A stretch of DNA of 64,000 nucleotides from Talpa occidentalis (GCF_014898055.3 NW_023601212.1:56842329-56906328); one strand, 5' to 3'; shown: positions 23,780 through 35,200, counted from the first letter of the stretch. The notes: a model not told the origin generated them from the letters alone. Program-made: numbers and translations.

Positions 23780-23940
23780 TTACAAGTACTGGGCTTTGTT
23801 CTAAGACTTTAATATCTACTAATTCGTCTAATCCTTCCAACAACCTCTCAAGGTGGGTACTATGCTGTCCCCATGATATATGCAAGTAAATGAGACTCAG
23901 AGATGGAGGACTGGCTCAAAGTTATCTAGCTGGTGTTTTC
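23780..23940 (-). repeat. MIR SINE fragment
   Basis: Reverse MIR: tactgggctttgttctaag near 23785, aatccttccaacaacctctcaaggtgggtactatgctgtccccat near 23830, then the tgagactcagagatggag block. The plus-strand frame over this segment is incidental. Confidence 0.8.
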
Positions 23941-24259
23941 CCTGTTCACATGGCTGTTTTTTTAATTAGTCTGCAACATCGAAGGCTAAGTGTGCATCAT
24001 GTGTGTCTTTGTCCATACTCTGGGCAAATTACCTGGCACCTAGCAGCAACTCAGGACTTATTTGTTAAGTGAGTGAGAGACAGAAGGGGAAGGACTGAGG
24101 CATCCAGGGTGGACCACCAGAATTGTCTCTTTACTTTAAAGACATCGAATTGCTGCCTGGGCCTTTTGTTTTGGGACACAGAGGGAAAGAAAGGAGGTAT
24201 CGAAGAACAAGCCTTGTTCTTGACTTAGATGTTCTCTGACACCATCTCTTTTCACTTCT

Positions 24260-24500
24260 ATTTGCTTCTATATCCTGTCCAGATTTTGCCCTACTTTTCT
24301 TGCATTTCTCTCACCCTCTCAGTGAGCTCTCCAATGGGGTCACTGCCCCTCTACAAGTGTCTGTCGCATCTCCCTCCCCCACTGACCTTGACCTCTTTGA
24401 TGGAGTGAGCTTGTCTTAATCACCTAGTGTCCAGTGTCTGGTGCAGGGCCTGACCCTCCAGGGGCCCTCAAGACCTGACCTGTTAAATGAAAGGATGCTT
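24260..24500 (+). repeat. LINE-2 3' end
   Basis: L2 3' wording: ttgacctctttgatggagtgagcttgtc, cctagtgtccagtgtctggtgcagggcctg, ending ggccctcaagacctgacctgttaaatgaa. Diverged. Confidence 0.6.
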
Positions 24501-25807
24501 AGCCATGACTAGACCTGTGGAAGGAAGGAATTGTTCAGTGTTAAAAAATAAAGACTAATCTCTGGCCCAAGGACCTGAAATCATTTAGAACTTGTTTCTC
24601 ATCTTCTTTACTCTCTTTCCCTCTAGCTCTTGTCATTTGTTAAGTGATGCAGATATATTCTCTCAGGATTGGTTGAGAGAAGCTGAAAAGGTGGTTACGC
24701 TGGGGGCTGGAGGAGGGCATGGAGTTAGAGGAAACATAAAACAATAAAGATGATTTAATTTATATCTGATCACAGCAACCAGCTGGCTATGCCATCAATT
24801 ATTACACCCGCAGAGTTATTAAAGAGCACCTCTGTCATAAGTACCTTATTAGCTAGGGATTTATGGAGCATAGAGTCACAACAGGAAATATTGATATTTC
24901 ACTCACACCACCACCCATGGATGTCTGGGTTGTCTGTCTCTCAGCCCTTTTGTTTCTCTTACATTCTCATTCTTAAGCCCTGTAGCCCCAGGCTTAACTT
25001 GAGAGTGTTTTGCTCCCAAAGTATGTGTGGAGGTATACTATATACTCACTTGTGCTTCCACCCATTTTGTGTCTGTTTCATACCTATGGCTATAATATTC
25101 CTACTTTCCAAGCAGAATGTGTTCTGGACTCATCAAATATTTCTAGAGTTTTCTGTGTCTTTAATCGAATCTCTAGTTTTAATCTTTTTAGGAGGAACAG
25201 CTAGACATTGGACTTAATTTTATCCAAATCTCTTGTGACATGTGTTCTAGAACCTAAGCCCCTAGTTTCTTTGGCCAGTGCTCTATCCCCCCTCTCAGAA
25301 GCCCTCAGGTAAATGGGTCTATACCCTCACCTAAAGAAATTCCCAGGTTCCTTACTTAGGTCTCCGGAATTAATGTAAATAGGTAAGTTGCCTTGACATT
25401 AAAGGCACATTTCCTTTTAATACAATTTAATGCTTTACTCATCCCTAGAAGCAATTTATTCCTAATTATAACTAATTATTATGTGTGATATCAGAAAAAA
25501 ACCCATCAAATTGCATTTTAAAATTTGAAACCTGTGTAGGGAGAGTAATGATATGGAGCCATTCATGTCAACTCTAGTCAGTTGTAGAATTTGCCTTTGA
25601 AGGTAACATTTTTTAAGAACTAAAAGAGTTTCCACATTTTGATCTCTTGAAGTACAAAAGTGACAACACAGACTGGAAGAGATGACACAAGAAAAGTGGC
25701 AATTTAGTTATTTACTCAGAAATGCAGAGTTAGGTGTTATTAATGAGTGTCTGGGTCACACTTGATATTTTACAAAGTGACTTAAAAATCGCACCGTGTG
25801 CGTGGGT

Positions 25808-25810
<3 letters not shown>
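24501..25810. other. No gene; unique sequence
   Basis: Contains the longest open frame outside recognised repeats (24789-25217, plus, 142 codons), but its composition is ordinary, no domain is visible and no splice or promoter signals frame it. 25380-25600 is A/T-rich with several TAAT cores and could be conserved non-coding sequence, with weak support. Confidence 0.45.

Positions 25811-25851
<41 letters not shown>
25811..25851. repeat. (CA)n microsatellite
   Basis: About 20 uninterrupted CA units, likely length-polymorphic. Confidence 0.97.
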
Positions 25852-25853
<2 letters not shown>

Positions 25854-26631
25854 TTTATATGTTACATGTGGAGTAAAATGAAAACTGACAACAGAGCTGT
25901 ATCTCTTCCCCAGAGGCAGACTGTTCGGCCTTTGGTGCCTGTCTTGTTAAGGTGGACTAAGAAAAGTACAAGAATGGAAGAAGAGATCAGGAATTAAATC
26001 CATGAATGATGAGCATTAGGGACTAGGGTTATATGCATATGCATATATCGCTCTATTTACAAATGGATATGCCTTTATACCTTCCTAGAACTCCTCAATG
26101 GGCTTAAATTGTTATTGCTGCTCTGCTCTTAAGGTTGAGGGAATCAAGTTGTCTAAGGGAATAAAATCCAAAGCATCATTAGACTTCGGAGCTCCAGAGA
26201 TTTATGTTTTCACTTGACTGCTGAGCTGAAATAACAGCTAGGTGAGGTGGGTGGTGGGTTTGGCCTTTTATTTATTTTTTTTTCCAATTTATTGAGGTAT
26301 AATTGACACATAAATTTATATCTCTTTGTGGTGTTAACCAGGATGATTTAATATTTGTATACCTTGTGAAATGATAACACAAACTCATCAGTATATCCAT
26401 CATCTCATAAAGTTACATTTTTTGGTGAGAGAACACTTAAGATTTACTCTTAGCAAATATCAAGTATACAATACAATAGTTTGCTATGCTGTATAGTACA
26501 TCCCTAGAACTTACTAATTTTGTTCCATTTGACCAATACTTCCTGTTTCCCCCATCCCTGCTAACTGCCATTCTACTCGCGGGTTCTGTGAGTTTGACTT
26601 TTTCATATTCCACATCTAAGTGAGATCATAT

Positions 26632-26812
26632 AGAACAGCAAGTCTTCACTTAACATCATTGATAAGTTCTTGGAAACTGTGACTTTAAATGAACTGGTAT
26701 ATAATGAAAATATAACATTTTGTTCACCATCAACTGTGATTGCTTTTTTCTTTGTTCTTATTGAGTTATAGCTAAAGAACACTGAATGAAATGACATTAT
26801 TCAAGGAACTAT
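26632..26812. repeat. Unclassified interspersed repeat inserted in L1
   Basis: Interrupts L1 wording that resumes at tacttgtctttctgtgtttggc. The phrase cttcacttaacatcattgataagttcttggaaactg is one I recognise as a recurrent mammalian repeat but cannot name. Limits are inferred from the L1 break points. Confidence 0.5.
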
Positions 26813-26903
26813 ACTTGTCTTTCTGTGTTTGGCTTATTCAACTAGTAAAATGTCCATAAGTTCCATCCATTTTGTCTCAAATGGCAGAATTTCCTTCCTT
26901 TTT

Positions 26904-27126
26904 TTAAATTTGTTTTTTATTTTTTATATGTTTCTTACATCATTTTTCATTTTTGCACAATGTATGCATTTTCATCTTGGTTATATTCCCCATACAATTG
27001 CACCCCCCTTATTTTGACCCCAATTCCTCCTCTTCCCAGTGCCCCCCCCCCAGTGTGTCTCTGGTTTATAGTTGCTTGGTGATTTTGATATTTTCTTTAT
27101 TATAGTTATTCTTTTTCCTGAAGAAA
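26904..27126 (-). mobile_element. L1 3'-end insertion, severely 5'-truncated
   Basis: Only the L1 3'UTR: the catttttgcacaatgtatgcattttc block, the cccccc tract near 27041 (reverse of the guanine-rich 3'UTR tract), and gtgtctctggtttatag. A 16 bp duplication, aatttccttccttttt, lies at 26888-26903 and 27127-27142. Same 3'UTR type as the 9917-15790 L1. Confidence 0.92.
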
Positions 27127-27189
27127 AATTTCCTTCCTTTTTATGATTGAATAATATTCTAATGTATAAAAGGACATTACTCATTTTTA

Positions 27190-27446
27190 AAAAGTTTTAT
27201 TTTTATTTATTTATGAATGCAAGAACTGGGGTATAGGCCAGAGGTGCAGGGGGTGAAAGGATTCACCAGAGAAATGTATGAAAGCAGGGAGCAGAAATAC
27301 ACCACTGAGGGGAGCAGCAGGTGAGACACAAGAAGTCTGCTACATCATGTAGGTTGGCTCCCTGGCTGGGGATCAAACTCATGTCTCAGTATCTAGCTAC
27401 AGCTTGATATCATTGATGCTTTAACCACTGCACCACCTGGGAAGCC
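27190..27446 (-). mobile_element. tRNA-derived SINE, older, diverged
   Basis: Minus-strand copy with ctggggtataggccagaggtg, tgaggggagcagcaggtgagac and a head ending ccaccTgggaagcc. Several deletions in the body; duplication not clear. Confidence 0.88.
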
Positions 27447-28013
27447 TTTTCATTCATATGTTAATGGACATGTAGGTTGTCTCCATATCTTGGCTATTGT
27501 GAATAATGCTGCAGTGAACATGGAATTAGAGATATCTCTTTCAGATACTAATTTCATTTGTATATATACATAAAAGTGGGATTGCTGGGTCATATAGTCA
27601 TTTTATTTTTAGTTTTTTGAGAATCTTCCAAACTAATTTCCACAATAACTGTAACTATTTATATTCTCTTCAACAATGCACAAATGTTCCCTTTTTTTTA
27701 TTGCCAACATTTGTTATTTCTTTGATGATAGACTTCCTAACAGGTATGAAGTGATACCTCATTATGGCTTTGATTTGTATGTCCCTGATTATTATCAGTA
27801 TTGAATATCTGCTGGCCATTTGTATGTCTAATTTGGAAAAAAAAATGTTTATTTTGTTTCATTGTCCATTTTTAAATAGAGGTCTTTGTTTAGTTTTTGT
27901 TTTACTATTGAGATGTATGAGGTCATTAAATATTTTGGCTATTAAATGCTTGCCAGATTGTAAATTGTAAATATTTTCTCCCATTCCTAGGTTGCTTTTT
28001 TATTTTGCTGATT

Positions 28014-28262
28014 TTTTTTTTAAAGATTGATTTATTTATACAAAAACTGGGGTATAGGCCAGAGGTGCGGGAGGGTGAGAGAATTCACCAGAGTCAGAGT
28101 AGGGAGTAGAACAGGCAGACAGACTGAAAGCACTGCTGAGGGGAGCAGGGGGTGAGACAGGAGAGGTCTGCCGTGCCATGTGGGTATTTTCCTGGCTGGC
28201 CAGGAATTGAACTGGCACTGCAGAAGCTGCGGACTCAACCCGCTGCATTAAAAAGAGGTCCA
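28014..28262 (-). mobile_element. tRNA-derived SINE, older, damaged head
   Basis: Minus-strand copy. The head near 28235-28262 is altered (gcattaaaaagaggtcc instead of the usual gccaccagggaggcc). A probable duplication of tttattttg(c/t)tgatt lies on each side. Confidence 0.88.
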
Positions 28263-28496
28263 TTTATTTTGTTGATTGTTTGCTGAGTGGAAGCTTTCTA
28301 GTTTTATGTAGTTCCACTTGCTTACCTTTGAGTTGGTTACCTGTGCTTCTGGTGTCATATTAACTGGACATCCAGTTTTCCGATCATCACTTACTGAAGA
28401 GTCTATACTTTCCTCATTATGTATTCTTAGCTCCTTTGTTGTAAGTTACTTGACCATATATGCATGGGTTATTGTGTTCCATTGATTTATGAATCT

Positions 28497-29095
28497 GTTA
28501 TTTTTAAATAAAATTTATTTTCTTACATTGTTGTTCATTTTTGTACCGTATTTGTTTTCTCCCCTCAGGTGTAGTCCCTGTAATTCTTCTACCACTGTAG
28601 CACCTGTGTTCCATCACCACCGTACTTTATGCTCTTCCCTCCCACTCCCCTGCCGTGTGACTCAGATCTGTAGTCACCTTGCAAGTTTTGTCTTTTTCCC
28701 ATGACCATTTGTTCAGTTTCTCTATATTCCACATATAAGTGAAAGCTTATAATATTTATCTTTTTCCTTCTGACTTATGTTGCTGAGCAGAATTCCTTCC
28801 CACTCCACTTATGTTGCCACAAACGGCATGAGTTTATCTCTTTTTCATCACTGAGTAGCATTCCATTGTGTATCTATACCACATCTTTTTGATCCATTCA
28901 TCTGTTTTGGGACTTTTGGTTGTTTCCGTATCTTAGCTCTTATAAATAATGTAGTAAATATAGGAGTACAAATTTCCTTTTGAATTAGTGTTTTGGGGTT
29001 TTTGGGGGTATATGCTCAGGAGTGGAATTACTGGATAATATGTCGATCTATTTTTAGTGTTTTGAGGAATCTCCATACAGCTTCCCATAGTGACT
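28497..29095 (-). mobile_element. L1 3'-end insertion into older L1
   Basis: Minus-strand L1 3'UTR plus C-terminal ORF2 (28720-29095: tattccacatataagtgaa, ttccattgtgtatctataccacatc, ggagtggaattactgg). The host L1 resumes at gtctgtttttaatatattg near 29105. Older than the young copies. Confidence 0.85.
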
Positions 29096-29590
29096 GAACA
29101 ATGTGTGTCTGTTTTTAATATATTGAACTCTTTTGATTAATATAGCTTTGCAATATAGTTTGTATTCAAGAAGTATAGCACCTTCAGCTTTCTTCTTTAT
29201 CACGATGCTTTGGCTATTGTGGTGCATACAAATTTTAAGGATTGTTTTTTCTATTTCTTCGAAAAATGCCATTAGAAATTTGACAGGTTGCATTGTATCT
29301 GTAGATTACTTAGAGTAGTATGAAAATTTTAACGTTATTAATTTTCTAATCTTTGTGAACACAGTATATCTTTTCATTTGTGTCTTCTTTATTTACTTTC
29401 AGCAGTTTCTTATAGTTTCAGTGTGTACAACTTTACCTCCTTGGTTAAATTTCTTCATGAGTGTTTTATTCTTTTGGATACTGGTATAAATGGGAATTTT
29501 CCTTTATATCTTTTTTTGATGATTTGTTATACTGTGATTCAACTGACTTTTGTATATGATTTATTTTCCAGTGGCAAAAAATCTCAAGTC
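29096..29590 (-). mobile_element. Older LINE-1, continuing towards RT
   Basis: Continuation of the L1 at 26265-28496: mid-ORF2 to RT-C-terminal wording (attaatatagctttgcaatatagtttg, ttgacaggttgcattgtatctgtag). All frames broken. Confidence 0.82.
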
Positions 29591-29619
29591 CATGATGTTC
29601 AATCATTAATTCATGTTTT

Positions 29620-31345
29620 CTTTTTATATTTATTGAAGTAACATTGGTTTACAATACTGTATATGTTTTGGCATAAAGGTTCATTACTTTACTAATGTAT
29701 GTTACCATACCATGCCCACCTCCAAAATTCCAAGTTTGTTTATTTATCCCATTGGGCCTTCTCCCCTGTTTATGCTCCCTCCCTACGCTTGCATTCTGAT
29801 AACTTTAGTTATGCAGTCATATTTCCTTTTTAAATTATTTTTTCTAATATTTTCCTATTTATTTATTTTTAATTATTTTATATATTTTTACATCATTTTT
29901 GTACCATGCATGCATTTTCATCTTGGTTACAGTCCCCGTAAAATTCCCACCACCCGTTCACCTGTGAATTCTCACCATGGTCCCTTGTGCTCTTCCCACC
30001 CTTGTTTTTATCCTGTTCCCTTCTCCCCCCTGGTAGTATGTCTATGCAGTCAGATTTCAAAGATTTGTTCTGGCTTTTTTAGAGATCTGTTCCTTTGCTT
30101 CTTTATATTCCACATATAAATGAAATAAGCCAGTATTTGTTTTTCTCATTTTGACTCATTTTGCTTACCATAACCCCCTCTAGTTCCATCCATATTTCCA
30201 CAAATGACAAGATTTCATCTTTTTTTAATAAATGAACAATATTCCATTTTGAATATAGACCACATTTTCTTGATCTACTCATTAGTTCTTGGTTACCGAG
30301 GCGCTGCCCTAACTTCACTGTTGTAAATAGTGCTACAGTGAACATAGGAATATATATATCCTTTTGTATAAGTATTTAGCATCTTTCAGGTAGATACTTA
30401 GGAGCTGGACTGTAAGAGAGATCTATTTTTCATCTTTTGAGGAACCTCCATACTATTAGTCTGAACTAATCTACATTCCCATCAAGAGTCTGTACATATT
30501 TCCATTTCTCTACACCCTCACCAACACTTGTTTCTGTTCTTTTTGATATGTGCCATTATCAGAGGTATGAGGTTGTATCTCAATGTGGTTTTGATTTGTA
30601 CTTCACTACTATTCTTCCCATTTGTTCATTAGGTTATTTGTTTTCTTCTTGTTGAGTTGTATGAGATTTTGTAGATCAGTTTTTAATGTTTTCAAAAACC
30701 GTACTTTTTCCCATAGAGGCTAGACTAGCCTGTGTTCCCACCAATAATGTAAGAGGGTTCCTTTTTATCCACACCCTTGCTAATGCTTGTTTCTAATGTT
30801 TTTGAGATGGGCCATTCTCACAGGTAAGAGTTGATACCTTACTGTGGTTTTGATTTACCTTTCCCTGATAATAAATGAGGTTGACCATTCTTACATATGC
30901 CTATTGGACATCTTATGTTTTCTTTGGCGAAGTGTCTATTTCTGTGCCCATTTTTTAATTGGGTTATTTGCTTATTGTTGAATTGAGTTCTTTGAAGATT
31001 TTTAAAAAAGATTTATTAATTTATACACACAAGACTTGGGGTACAGGCCAGAGGTGTGGGGGTGAGAGGATTCACCAGAGAAAGAATGGGGAACAGAACA
31101 AGCAGATTGACTGAAATACACTGCTGAGGGGAGAAGTGGATGAGATAGGAGAGGTCCGCTCTGCCATATGGCTTAGCTCCCTGACCAGGGATCGAACTCA
31201 TGTTGTAGTAGCTGCTGCTAGCTTCACGGTGCTGAGATTTTACCCCTTGTGCCACCAGGGAGGACCTCTTTGAAGATTTTTTTATATTAATCCTTTGTTA
31301 AATGTATGGTGTGCAAATATTTTCTTCCATTTGATAAAGCATTTA
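29620..31345 (-). mobile_element. Patchwork of minus-strand L1 fragments
   Basis: A short L1 3' terminus at 29625-29825, a second L1 3'UTR plus C-terminal ORF2 at 29830-30690 (tgcatgcattttcatcttgg; tattccattttgaatatag), and a third segment at 30700-31003 continuing at 31282-31345 that repeats overlapping ORF2 territory. At least two elements are superimposed. One SINE interrupts it. Confidence 0.82.
31004..31266 (-). mobile_element. tRNA-derived SINE, older subtype
   Basis: Minus-strand full-length copy with a perfect 15 bp duplication, tctttgaagattttt, at 30989-31003 and 31267-31281. Head gccaccagggagga near 31250. Confidence 0.93.
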
Positions 31346-31399
31346 TTTATTTATTTATGAATTGTGAACATTTTTAATGCTCAATTAATTAATTATTTT

Positions 31400-31462
31400 A
31401 TTTTATTTTTTAAAAATTTTATTTTTATATTTCCCATACAATTGTAACCCCTAAAGCATTTT
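31400..31462 (-). mobile_element. L1 3'UTR scrap
   Basis: Reverse L1 3' terminus (tttatatttcccatacaattgtaacccc), joined to a truncated SINE. Before it, 31340-31398 is a simple TTTA-rich stretch. Confidence 0.65.
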
Positions 31463-31487
31463 GTTTTAAAAAGTTTCTTTCATTTGC

Positions 31488-31655
31488 AGGCAGACTGACT
31501 GAAATATACTGCTGAGGGGTGCAGTGGGCATGGCAGGAAAGGTCTGCTATACTATGTGGGTAGCTCCCTGGCTGGCCTGGGATCAAACTCATGCTGCAAA
31601 GGCTGTGCATAGCTTAATAGTGCTGTGCTTAACCCCTTGCGCCAGAGGGAGGAAC
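31488..31655 (-). mobile_element. tRNA-derived SINE, tail end missing
   Basis: Minus-strand partial copy: ggcagactgactgaaatatactgctgagg through the head ending cgccagagggagg. The 3' third of the SINE (left side here) is absent. Confidence 0.85.
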
Positions 31656-31834
31656 TTTTAAATTCTGTGTAATTTTACATTTCATTTTTACTTTTGTTTC
31701 TCTTGACTTTGTTGTCAAGTACTCTCAAACCAGTATTATAGAGTTTTGTCTATGTTTTCTTCTTTGTATCTTGTGGACTTATGTCCAAGTCTTTGATCCA
31801 TTTTTAATTAATTTTTGTATATGGTATAATATAC
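31656..31834 (-). mobile_element. L1 fragment, middle of ORF2
   Basis: Reverse L1 wording: ctttgatccatttttaattaatttttgtatatggtata near 31791, preceded by diverged ORF2 sequence. Breaks off at 31834. Confidence 0.75.
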
Positions 31835-31968
31835 TTACTGGTCTGAGGGAGGGAGGTGCAGAGGGGACTGTGGTGATGGTGCATGGGTGCGTTGGTGAAG
31901 GAAATTCTATGGGGATTACACCTGATGGGGGGGAAATCAAATATTGTTGAAAAATGAACAATTATATA
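31835..31968. other. Orphan purine-rich segment with A-rich end
   Basis: A guanine-rich, strand-biased stretch ending tataaaaaaatt, lying between L1 pieces. It has the look of the 3' end of a plus-strand retroelement (G-rich then A-tail) but matches no family I know, and is unlike the L1 3'UTRs elsewhere in the window. Confidence 0.4.
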
Positions 31969-32085
31969 AAAAAATTCTAGTCCAAGACTAGGATGCCCAC
32001 TTTCACCACTACAGTTCAACATAGTGCTGCAATTTTTTCTAGAACAATTAGTGAAGTGTAATGAGATTCTTTTCCAAATAGAGAG
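31969..32085 (+). mobile_element. L1 RT fragment in plus orientation
   Basis: Plus-strand RT wording: actaggatgcccactttcaccact, ttcaacatagtgctgcaa, tctagaacaattag. The same RT segment follows in minus orientation at about 32150-32240, forming an imperfect inverted pair. Confidence 0.75.
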
Positions 32086-32094
32086 AGAGAGAAA

Positions 32095-32970
32095 GAAAGA
32101 ATTTTACTTCCTTTTTTCTGATTTGGATGCCTTGTATTTCTTTTTTTTTTTTTTTTGCCTTATTGTTCTGACTAGGACCTCCAGTATTGTGTTCAATAGA
32201 AGTGCTAAGAGTAGACATCTTTGCCTCATTCTTCACCTTAGAGGGAAAGCTTTCAGGTTTTCACAATTAACTGTGACACTAGCTGTGCATTTTTCTCATA
32301 TGACTTTTATTATATTGAGGTATGTTCCTTCTATAGCTAATTTGTATCATGAAAGGGTGTTGAATTTTTGTCAAATGCTTTTTTTGTATCTACTATGATG
32401 ATAACATGATTTTCATCCTTTATTCTTACAGTGTGGCATATCACATTTATTGACTTGTATATATGTTGCCATGCTTACATTCTAGAGAAAAATACACCTT
32501 TGCCATGGTGTATGATCTGTTTAATATGCTGTTGAATGTAATTGGCTAGTACTTTATTGAGATTTTTGCATCTGTATTAATCAGGGATATTGGCCTCTAA
32601 TTTTCCTTTCTTGTAGTGTCCTTATCTGACTTTGGTATGAGGGTAATACTGGCTTCATAAAATGAGTTTGGAAGTGTTCCCTCCTCTTCAACTTTTGAAA
32701 GAGTTGGAAGAATTGGAATTAATTCTTTAAATGTTTGGTAACATTCTCCAATGAAACTATTTTGTCCAACTTCTTTGTTGGGGAAATTTTGATTACTGCT
32801 TCAATCTCCTTCCTTTTTATAAGCCTGTTTAGATTTTCTATTTCTTTATGTATCAGTGCTGGTAGACTGCATGTTTCTTGGTATTTATCTTTCTTCTAGT
32901 TATCCAGTATGTTAGCATGTAATAGTTCCTAATAGTCCCTTATTATCCTCTATATTTCTCTGGCATCAGT
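32095..32970 (-). mobile_element. L1 fragment, RT domain region
   Basis: Reverse L1 RT: tattgttctgactaggacctccagtattgtg near 32162, ttgagatttttgcatctgtattaatcagggatattggcct near 32557, cttcataaaatgagtttggaag near 32654. Older element, no open frame. Confidence 0.87.
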
Positions 32971-33079
32971 TGACTATTGATGACTCAATTGAAAGGAACT
33001 CTGGTGTGTCCCTTTCATAAAACAAGTGGAAAAGCCTATTAAAATCTAAAAGAACCGAGATAGAGGCCTTTAGTATCAT

Positions 33080-33205
33080 TTCCTCCTTTTGAAAAGAAGG
33101 AACAAAGAGGCTCCAGGTCTGCTTAAGGTCCTATAACTTCTCACAACCTGAAGTCATACTGTTCCGCTGAGAACTCTTCCCACTACCACATGATACTTTC
33201 TAGGG
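33080..33205 (-). repeat. MIR SINE fragment, weak
   Basis: Reverse MIR-like order: catttcctccttttgaaaagaaggaacaaagaggctc, cttaaggtcctataacttctcacaac. Very diverged. Flanks 32971-33480 otherwise show nothing coding. Confidence 0.5.
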
Positions 33206-33483
33206 TTGCCGGGTACCCAGCTGGTAGCACTGATATTGGTAATAAATGTGATGAATCGTGTGCCCTTCTCCATTGCTCTCTGCATCCTGGAAGTGACTCT
33301 CAGTTATGACCTGAAGTGCCCTGTGGTTGAAATTAACATGCCTTAATAGTTCCCCTGGCTCCAGAGCAATCAGATGTACTATGTACTGCTACTCTCTAAT
33401 AGGTTGGCGACTGCATCTGCTTGTGCGCTAGGTACTGAATACACTGTAGAGATCCTCAACTGGAAGTCTCATTCATTCAGAAA

Positions 33484-33724
33484 ATATTTATTTATTTTGC
33501 ATAGAAGAACTGGGGTGTGGGTCAGAGGTACAGAGGGTGAGAGGATTCACGAGAGACAGAGTGGGGAGCAGGACAGGCAGATCCACTGAAATACACTGCT
33601 GAGGGGAGCAGTGGGTGAGACAGGAGAGGTCTGCGCCATGTGAGTTAGCTCCCTGACTGGGGAATGAACTCAGGTCTTAGCTGCGATAGCACTGAGACTT
33701 AACCCCTAGACCACCAGGGAGTCC
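33484..33724 (-). mobile_element. tRNA-derived SINE, older subtype
   Basis: Minus-strand copy: ctggggtgtgggtcagaggtacag, gaggggagcagtgggtgagacaggagaggtctg, head agaccaccagggagtcc. The flanking duplication is not convincing. Confidence 0.9.
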
Positions 33725-33812
33725 CCCTGGAAACTATTAAGTGCCCACTTTGTGCCAGGCTCCCTTCACACATTGAAAATGTAACAGGGTATGAGACAAA
33801 GTTCCTACTCTA

Positions 33813-34093
33813 AGGCCTCCCTGGTGGCACAGCCATTGAGCACTGGGTTGCAAAGCTGCCCGCAGCCTCCACGGTGCCAGTTTGATCCCTGGCTGCTCTC
33901 CGGCCACTGGAGGAGGGTCCCACATGGCGCGCAGACCTCTCCTGCCGCCCGCTGCTCCCCTCAGCAGTGTACTTCGGTCCTTCTGCCTGCTCTGCTCCCT
34001 GCTCTGGCTCTGGTGAATTCTCTCACCCTCCCGCGCTTCTGACTGTACACAGTGTTTGTATGAATAAATAAATAAATCTTTAAAAAAAAAATA
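33813..34093 (+). mobile_element. tRNA-derived SINE, younger subtype
   Basis: Plus-strand copy, head to tail: tRNA head from 33813 (aggcctccctggtggc), B-box-like gtttgatccctgg near 33878, cgcagacctctcctgcc, tail aataaataaataaatctttaaaaaaaaa. The 17 bp duplication acaaagttcctactcta at 33796-33812 recurs at 34094-34110 with one change. Confidence 0.95.
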
Positions 34094-34110
34094 ACAAAGT
34101 TCCCACTCTA

Positions 34111-34499
34111 GTGAACCTATCTTATCATATGGAGGCAGAATTCACAGTAACCACTGACTAGAGATGAGGAGCAGTTGCTCCTTTTAAGGAGGTGTCTGGC
34201 CCCCATGCCCCACAGTTCCTGGCGTTCACTTCAAAATTAGTATGTCCTAATACCTACTGAGTTTTCTTGTTTCAGTCCTTTTCCTGGCCTCTGAGGTTTT
34301 AAGTTTATACCTCTGAGTCATAGCTTTATCATCACAGAGTAAGAACCTGCTAGTTTCCAGTAGTTAGAAAAAGCATGATTTCAGTCCCCGCCTTCCCACC
34401 CCCATGCAGTCAAGACACAGACTGTGGTTATTAGAGGATGAAATATATCCAGTTTTGTGATTAGGACAGATGTGCAAGGAGGCAAATTTAGATTAAGTG
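34111..34499. other. No gene seen
   Basis: Mixed composition, no repeat or open frame of note. Confidence 0.45.
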
Positions 34500-34640
34500 G
34501 GATACTGCAAGTCACAACTGAGGGACGTCAGAGGTGTGGAAGTTGGGGGAGGAGGGAGGACAACTTTAATCGGAGAGAGTGATTATGGAATCTAATTAGC
34601 CTCTCATTTCATTTGCATAAGGAACATTCAATTCACTTAA
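34500..34640. promoter_or_regulatory. Candidate conserved regulatory element
   Basis: Non-repeat segment with a palindromic homeodomain site ctaattag at 34592-34599, an exact octamer ATTTGCAT (POU factor site) at 34611-34618, a gacgtca half-CRE near 34525, and retained CpGs. Motif density is the only support; conservation was not tested. Confidence 0.35.
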
Positions 34641-34704
34641 CATCACTCCACATATCCTTCTACTCTTATCTGTACCCGGGGGAAACACTTTATGGTGTAA
34701 TAGA

Positions 34705-34800
34705 GCATTTGGACAGCAGTAAAGTGAGGAGAGCATGTAGCAGAAAATAAGGAGGCCAGGGGTCCAGCCTTGGCTCTCCCACTACTCTTCAGTGACCTGG
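34705..34800 (+). repeat. MIR SINE fragment
   Basis: MIR-like head-to-core order: taaggaggccaggggtccagccttggctctcccactac...cagtgacctgggtatgg. Truncated before the 3' end. Confidence 0.6.
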
Positions 34801-35044
34801 GTATGGCCCTACAGTACAAGGGCCCATTTGCTAAGTATGGAGATTGGATTAAGTCATTCAGAGGTCCAAATTCAACTCCAGAATGCTGTATTGTCAATGC
34901 CTATCTCCATATTATGGTAAAGTACAGTTATAATTTTGGAATTGCCATGACTTGATAATACAGTGTAAATATAATATGTATGTAATATAAACTCAACAAG
35001 AGATTGAACTTTCAAATTAGACAAACAGACAAATTAGACAAATT

Positions 35045-35200
35045 AGACCCTACTCACTCAAGCTCTCTAATTCTCAAGATATAAAATGAGGAAAATCATG
35101 ATAGTATTTCTTATACAGAATTGTTTTATGTATTAAATGGACTAGTGTAGCCACAGAATTTTGTGTTGCATTCAGGATATATCAAGATTTAATAAATGTC
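35045..35200 (+). repeat. MIR SINE fragment
   Basis: MIR 3' half: tctctaattctcaagatataaaatgaggaaaatcatgatagtatttctta, then gaattgttttatgtattaaatgga. Diverged. Confidence 0.6.

Larger units (their letters stand above)
26265..28496 (-). mobile_element. Older LINE-1, 3' half, riddled with insertions
   Basis: Minus-strand L1 of intermediate age. 3' region at 26280-26630 (attgaggtataattgacac block), then C-terminal ORF2 at 26813-26887, 27143-27189 and 27447-28013, and mid-ORF2 at 28263-28496. Inserted into it are an unclassified repeat (26632-26812), a younger L1 3' end (26904-27126) and two SINEs (27190-27446, 28014-28262). It continues at 29096-29585 beyond another L1 fragment. No intact frame. 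Confidence 0.88.

Noticed and set aside
24789..25217. 142-codon frame in unique sequence
   Set aside because: No recognisable domain, no splice or promoter context, and ordinary local composition; chance frame most likely.
25811..25851. CA repeat as a CRISPR-like or coding repeat
   Set aside because: Simple dinucleotide microsatellite; no spacers, and the genome is mammalian.
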